NCBI GenBank assembly: GCA_040954595.2
Contig: CM082578.2
Span: 8,432,001 to 8,496,000, forward strand
Direction of reading: 5' to 3'
Source of the DNA: Balanoglossus misakiensis
Taxonomy: Eukaryota > Hemichordata
DNA length: 64,000 nt
In this document: positions 59,101 to 64,000 of the stretch, piece by piece
How the letters are laid out: every line of letters starts with the position of its first letter
Numbering within the stretch: position 1 is the first letter of the stretch
The notes under the pieces: model-generated
The model's database searches: none
Told to the model about the DNA's origin: nothing
What the model saw: the letters and a program-made list of their open reading frames with translations, nothing else
Program-made: the position numbers and the translations under genes

Positions 59101-61920
59101 ATTGAAGTGTCATTGCCTTCCTGTAGAATATCAGAAAGTCAATGTTTTGCATGCAGTGCAATAACAATTTAAATCAGGGGCATGTATTTTTCGCCCCCAC
59201 CCCCACCCCCCATCCCCCCTGGTACAGACTGTGTGTAAACAGAGTAAAACTTTGCAGTGTGCAATATTGATGTATTAAGGTGTTATAGGCCCCAAAATTC
59301 AGCCAAAACTGTGAATTTAGATTCTGAGGTTTTTAATTGAATGGTAAACTAGCAAACATTTGATCTTAATACAGTGAGTTAATAGAAAACTATTTTACCA
59401 ATCGGGTATTTCACTTGAACGGGTCAGAGTACACAGTTGGCACATAAAGTTGAGAGGTTGAAAGTGTACATATATCTAACATTAAAATAATCCTTATGCA
59501 ATTGCCATTATGCAGGGTTGCTTTTATAGAGGGTTCTCCTTGCCAAGAAAAACAAAACACTTTTTCCATAATACTTTAAAAAGTGGTAGGATTTTTCTTG
59601 TGTGCTATACACATTTAAGTGCAGAGTTAAATAAATTTGTCGTACGTAATCTTAGCACAATGACTTGATTTACTGGTTTGAATATCAAGCGAAAACTGAT
59701 GCGTAGATACATCAAAATTATGGGCAAATTTCTTATTACCGTATTTTATTGGCCTTGCCATTGCAAAGCTGTAAAGAACCTGCAAAATGAGTCTCTATGC
59801 AGATTATAAAGCTTGTCTCTATGTTTTGCTCAAATCTGTGGTTTCCTGTAGTAATATGTTTGTATCTTATTCATCATTTACATAGTGTTGCAAGAAATGT
59901 TCCTTGTGAGCTATTAATTGCAAGGCTGCTAAGGAAATACCCAAGGTCAAAGGTCACAGTTTACCATACATGTCTATTTCTTGTTGCAGAACACAAATAG
60001 ATAGAGATTTAAAACCTCTAAATGAACAATTTAACATGTCCTTTATATTTTCAAACCTTTTCTTTCTTTTTTTCAATAATATGTGGGCAGATTTTGGGGA
60101 GGTGGTAAATGTTCGAAAATGATTAATTATTACTTTATAGATCTACATTGTATGTGCATGTTAACATCAAAACATGGTTGTTTGTTTACCAATATATCTG
60201 AAATAGAAATAAACAACAAAGGAATACAAGTGCTGTTTGATTTCCAAGAAATCACGTGAATGAAATGAGACAACATACGAGATGGCAAGATTTGGTGTAG
60301 AGCTTTTGTTGGTTACAGAATGATCACTGTTTCAACACACTTGCCCTTCACAGTGGCTCGTTGCGATGTCTGTTTCATCACGATAGTGTTTCTTTGTATC
60401 AAGAGAAGAGGTTTAACTGCAAATCAGAGCATGGAATGTGTAGCGTCTCCTCTCGGGAGCAAAGTCATCAGATGTAAATAAACTATTTTTTCCAAAGAGG
60501 AGAGATGAAAGAAAGCACATTTTACTTTGTGCATGTGATCAGTGTGGTGCTAAAAAGGGCACGATATATTGTGGCATCACTTTTGAATTACATGTGTGAT
60601 GCTTTGAAATGGCGAAGAGAATATTTCATTTGGTGTTACTTGTCAGTTTCAAATAGAATATTATCCAATGTTTGTGATGTAATGCATAGCCTATACATGT
60701 ATATGTGAACTCATGAAATATAATATTATTCTCATTCCAAAAAAAAAATAAAGGAATATAGAAAATAAAAAATGTGGTTGTCAGTTATATGTGCAAATGT
60801 ATAAGCTTTTAATAATTGTTAAAACACTTTCTTTGACGGAATGAGCTAAAAAACATCGGTGCTTTTACCATAACGACATTTTACATTTTGTATAATGTGT
60901 GGGTTTCTGCCCAGTCGAGTCATGGGCATGGCTTGTATTGCGAGTTCTCGTCCATGTTGACCGAGTGAGGGCGCTCTGATCTTTCCGGCCACTAGCATTT
61001 CAAGATTATCATACGCACTTTCTAAAGACGGAATGCTGCTTATACGCACTTTCTCTATTCTATGTGAAAAGCATTGTTATAAGCCTCGTTTAGGTTATGC
61101 CTATTTTTCAGTCTGACTGCTGCCACAAGAATTGTGGCCAGTGCGTATGTGTGTAATAAGAACGAAACAGGGACACCTTCACATGATGTTTACTATTTGA
61201 ATATTTGCAATCGGTCTGACCATAGAATGTGCACACCTGTCTCCTTACACCAGCGCCCTCTATCATTTTGAAGGAGGAAAACAACAACTTGAAGACATCT
61301 GTGTACGGATACAAACTAATATCTTACATGGGGCCAAGAGCCTACAGGTGAAATAGTGTGAACATTGGCCTACCTATATGCAGTCAGAGCACTTTATGTG
61401 GTATGAAATACTTGCTGATTTCTCTAAACTGACAAAAACACCATATCGTGTTGTTAATGGCGTATTTAAAGTTTCACACATTGAAACAAAATAACGCGTA
61501 GGCCTAAGCAACGCACTATAAATGGCCGGTTTCGGCGTCGCTATGCATAGGCCCCTACCGCTGTCACAACATTTGAAACCCCTTTCATGTTCTGGAAAGC
61601 GAGAATGCTTTCTGCGTCTACTTCCACGTTCCAATGTTCCAAAGATCTATTTATTCTTCGATATCAAATGACGTCAGACGCGCTCAGGGGCAGTTACGTT
61701 GGCATTCAAATTTCCAGATGACGGACAACTTCAGCAACGTGGTGCAGACATAGCCTGCGCAGACGAAACGCCATGAGTTCATGAGGCACTATACCTGATA
61801 CATGTTACGTGTCTGGTGGTTCTAAAGTAAAAAAAAAACATACTCGGAAAAACTTTCACTGGATGGGATGCCCGTCACCTGGAAATGATAACGCCAGATC
61901 ACGTGATTGATAGTAAAGAG
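56137..61920. other. 3' UTR of TBC1D25 and intergenic region
   Basis: No coding pattern on either strand. Candidate AATAAA signals occur near 58834, 60209 and 60474, none decisive. A poly-C-rich patch lies near 59195. No RNA gene or repeat boundary is recognised. Confidence 0.5.
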
Positions 61921-61962
61921 TTTTGGAACGCTTGCGACGCGCGCGTTACGTCCTTTACGCCC

Positions 61963-61976
61963 GTTTCTATGGAAAC
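61963..61976. promoter_or_regulatory. X-box-like RFX motif
   Basis: GTTTCTATGGAAAC is a near-palindrome that fits the RFX X-box consensus (RYYNYY, short spacer, RRNRAC). It lies 148 bp before the next start codon, the distance typical of X-boxes of ciliary genes. Confidence 0.45.
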
Positions 61977-62123
61977 AAAGTTCTAGAACTTTTCAAAACA
62001 GTTTAACATCTGAGACTGGTGGTATTGGTCTGGGGGAAAAAACGACAATTCATTTTAAATGAATGCCAGTACAAGAACACTTGATACTTGGTTTTTCGGT
62101 CGACACCGACGAAGTATAAACGC

Positions 62124-64000
62124 ATGGCAACGACTACGGAGTTTCCCGACTACCTGGAACTCCTAAAAGCCGAGGAAACGTTCACCGACAGCACGGCTGT
62201 TGAAGACGACGACACACAGGAATGGCTGCTTGTAACGCGCATGAAGAAACTCTTCGACGTCGGGCAGGACTCCATGGACGAAACCGGGCAATGTATACTC
62301 GATGACTGGGTGTCCATTCAAGACAGGTTTGAAGAAAAAGAAAAGTGGGATGGTGGAAGCGGTGTCCAGACCGGCGGTGACCGTCCAGTACACACAATGG
62401 ACGATTTGTTGGACAAAACACCCTTGTATATTCCGACGAGGTAACGTCGCTGCGACTGCGAAAATTGTGTTTCGTTTTTTTACCTTCTCATAAAACTGCC
62501 ATTTGTCTATAGTTTCGAAAAATTAATGGCGTATTCATCTGTAAATCGTGTTGGAAATTTAAACCTTTCCACACCATGTGTTATCTTCATTTAACGGTTG
62601 ATTTCCTAGCTTGGTAGAACTTGAAAGACTGTATCTCAGCCCAGGGGCTGACCTGACTAAAATCCCACAAAATTCAGCAAAAAAAATCACCCCTAAAAAT
62701 ACTTGTCACAGCCTATACTACACAAACGCATTATTGGAATTCTCAATATTTGGGGATTTGTAACTTTACAAGGAGAGTTTGGATTTTCCATCTTCTAAAA
62801 CCCGCTTATAACTCCCACTCGTGTTGCAGAGGACAGAGTAGGTTATCGAAGTGGATGGCTGGTCGCGCCAGTAACAGCGATGACAAAATAAACCACGCCG
62901 ACGAGACGTCCGATTTGACGGTGGAAATCTCGCTTTCCCAGCCTCTGTTGCCACAGGTAACTACTCGAAGTAAAGTCGTTCCCAATTCAATCAGTATGTT
63001 GTCATATCTCATGGGCAATAGGTGAATTAACGGTGATTGTAACTCACTGACAATTAATTCTTCCAGTTAACATTGCCGTGTTGAGGTATAGACCTAACGT
63101 TTGGCTGTTTTGAACACCGAGAAACGGCATCTTTACAAATACCCTTATATGGTCAAAACTGTCGTGTCTTAGATTTTTTATGAACATGTGGGGCGACCTT
63201 TTTTGCGTGACCACACAGTGAAAATATGTCATTGGTCATAACTTGTAATGCTAACTGCAACTAAAGCATTGTGTAAATCATGGGAAGGCAATGCAAAAGA
63301 CCATGATGTAAAAAGAATAACAAAGAGATTACATTGATTGTTCATGGTAGGCCTAAGATGTACTTTAGAGAGTTTACGTTTTACCTAATAGGAGGAACGA
63401 AAACCCACAAACGAAGATTATCAAAAAGTCCTGTCACGGCTGGCGGAGAAGGCCAGAGAGACAACAGAGCGGGAGCGGTTGTTCCTTGAGACGCACACCT
63501 TGACCGATGAAGCGCCTGTGTTCGAAGACTTCACCGACAAGGAAGAGCCTGGGAGATCGAAGTCGACGGAGAGGAAATCGAGGAAACGGCGCGCATCGAC
63601 CAGGACGGGGAAGACCGCTTCGAAGTACTGGCAAACGCCCCTCGGGATCGCCGTCCGGAAAAATATACCTCTGATTGACATCCTGCAGAAGAAGTGGCGG
63701 TTCGTCTACAAAGGGAACAGGAAGCTGTTCATGGAGAAGAACGCGAAGCCCGGCGAGCGCGCCGTGTCTGTGGAGGTCGACTGCAGCGACGCCTCCTCGC
63801 TCAAGTTGGAGGAGGCGACGCAGAAAGAGGGAGCGCCCGGGTGTCCAACTGACAAAGAGGCCGCGAACGAGGGCGCGGTGAAGGATAAAGAGGGAGCTTG
63901 CGAGAAGGGTGATCTGGCTAAGAGCGAAACAGTAATCGGCGAGAACCCCGAGTGGTGTCGTATCTTAAACGAGAGTCGCTTCCAGCCGACGGCGAAGGCA
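62124..64000 (+). CDS. Unrecognised gene, 5' part (continues beyond the window)
   Basis: Exons 62124-62440, 62830-62956 and 63392 to the window end join in phase, giving 351 codons so far with no stop. I do not recognise the family. The N-terminal part is acidic (residues 20-95, with EDDDTQEWLL). The third exon has a charged, probably coiled segment (LAEKARETTERERLFLETHT), a basic nuclear-localisation-like patch (RKSRKRRAS), and a small hydrophobic and aromatic region (PLIDILQKKWRFVYKG). A Lys/Glu-rich low-complexity stretch with repeated KEGA-like units follows. The start is the first ATG in the open frame and has a good context (CGCATGG). The G+C content of exon 3 is much higher than that of the introns, supporting coding. 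An X-box-like motif at 61963 hints at a ciliary gene, which the protein itself does not prove. Confidence 0.7.
62441..62829 (+). other. Intron 1 of the right-hand gene
   Basis: AT-rich 389 bp between AG|GTAACG and GTTGCAG|A; nothing else is seen. Confidence 0.7.
62957..63391 (+). other. Intron 2 of the right-hand gene
   Basis: A 435 bp phase 0 intron between CAG|GTAACT and CTAATAG|GAG; nothing else is seen. Confidence 0.7.

Noticed and set aside
1-64000. CRISPR array, operons, prokaryotic promoters, tRNA or rRNA genes
   Set aside because: None is visible. The spliced gene structure shows eukaryotic nuclear DNA, and the short repeats present are microsatellites, MITEs or the tandem array.

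Overview
This is a window of nuclear DNA from an animal. Several genes split into GT-AG exons can be followed in phase, introns run from about 0.2 to 10 kb, and AT-rich intergenic DNA carries microsatellites, foldbacks and short inverted-repeat elements. The recognisable proteins (a CNBP-like zinc-knuckle protein, PEX26, F-actin capping protein alpha, TBC1D25) align along their whole length with vertebrate orthologues, but gene sizes and repeats do not look vertebrate. A marine invertebrate, perhaps a deuterostome such as a hemichordate or cephalochordate, is my best guess; the species cannot be fixed from the sequence.

Layout, left to right. (1) 1-1239, minus: start of an unrecognised gene. 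(2) 1931-18304, plus: an unrecognised gene. The proposed three-exon model encodes 460 aa with an MGC membrane-anchor N terminus, a long acidic disordered region, and near the C terminus an amphipathic helix like those of A-kinase anchoring proteins. Its second intron holds a 5 kb composite repeat (8841-13846) with three near-identical 1.11 kb tandem units. (3) 21864-28222, plus: a promoter-like palindrome cluster, then a CNBP-like gene with seven CCHC knuckles (230 aa). (4) 30833-33799, minus: PEX26 (313 aa), tail to tail with the CNBP-like gene. (5) 34196-39959, plus: F-actin capping protein alpha (290 aa), head to head with PEX26 across 396 bp. (6) 43819-56136, plus: TBC1D25/OATL1 (747 aa), preceded by a 269 bp perfect-arm inverted repeat. 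(7) 62124-64000 and beyond, plus: 5' part of an unrecognised gene with an RFX X-box-like motif upstream.

The genes do not form a pathway; they are mostly housekeeping genes (RNA binding, peroxisome import, actin capping, autophagosome Rab regulation) sharing two divergent promoters. The most interesting signals are the AKAP-like gene model, the repeat array carrying twelve perfect DR1 nuclear-receptor motifs, the large inverted repeat next to the TBC1D25 start codon, and an in-frame tandem 3' splice site pair in TBC1D25 that would add or remove 73 residues. All gene models were built by hand from splice consensus, phase and protein similarity recalled from memory; no searches were run.
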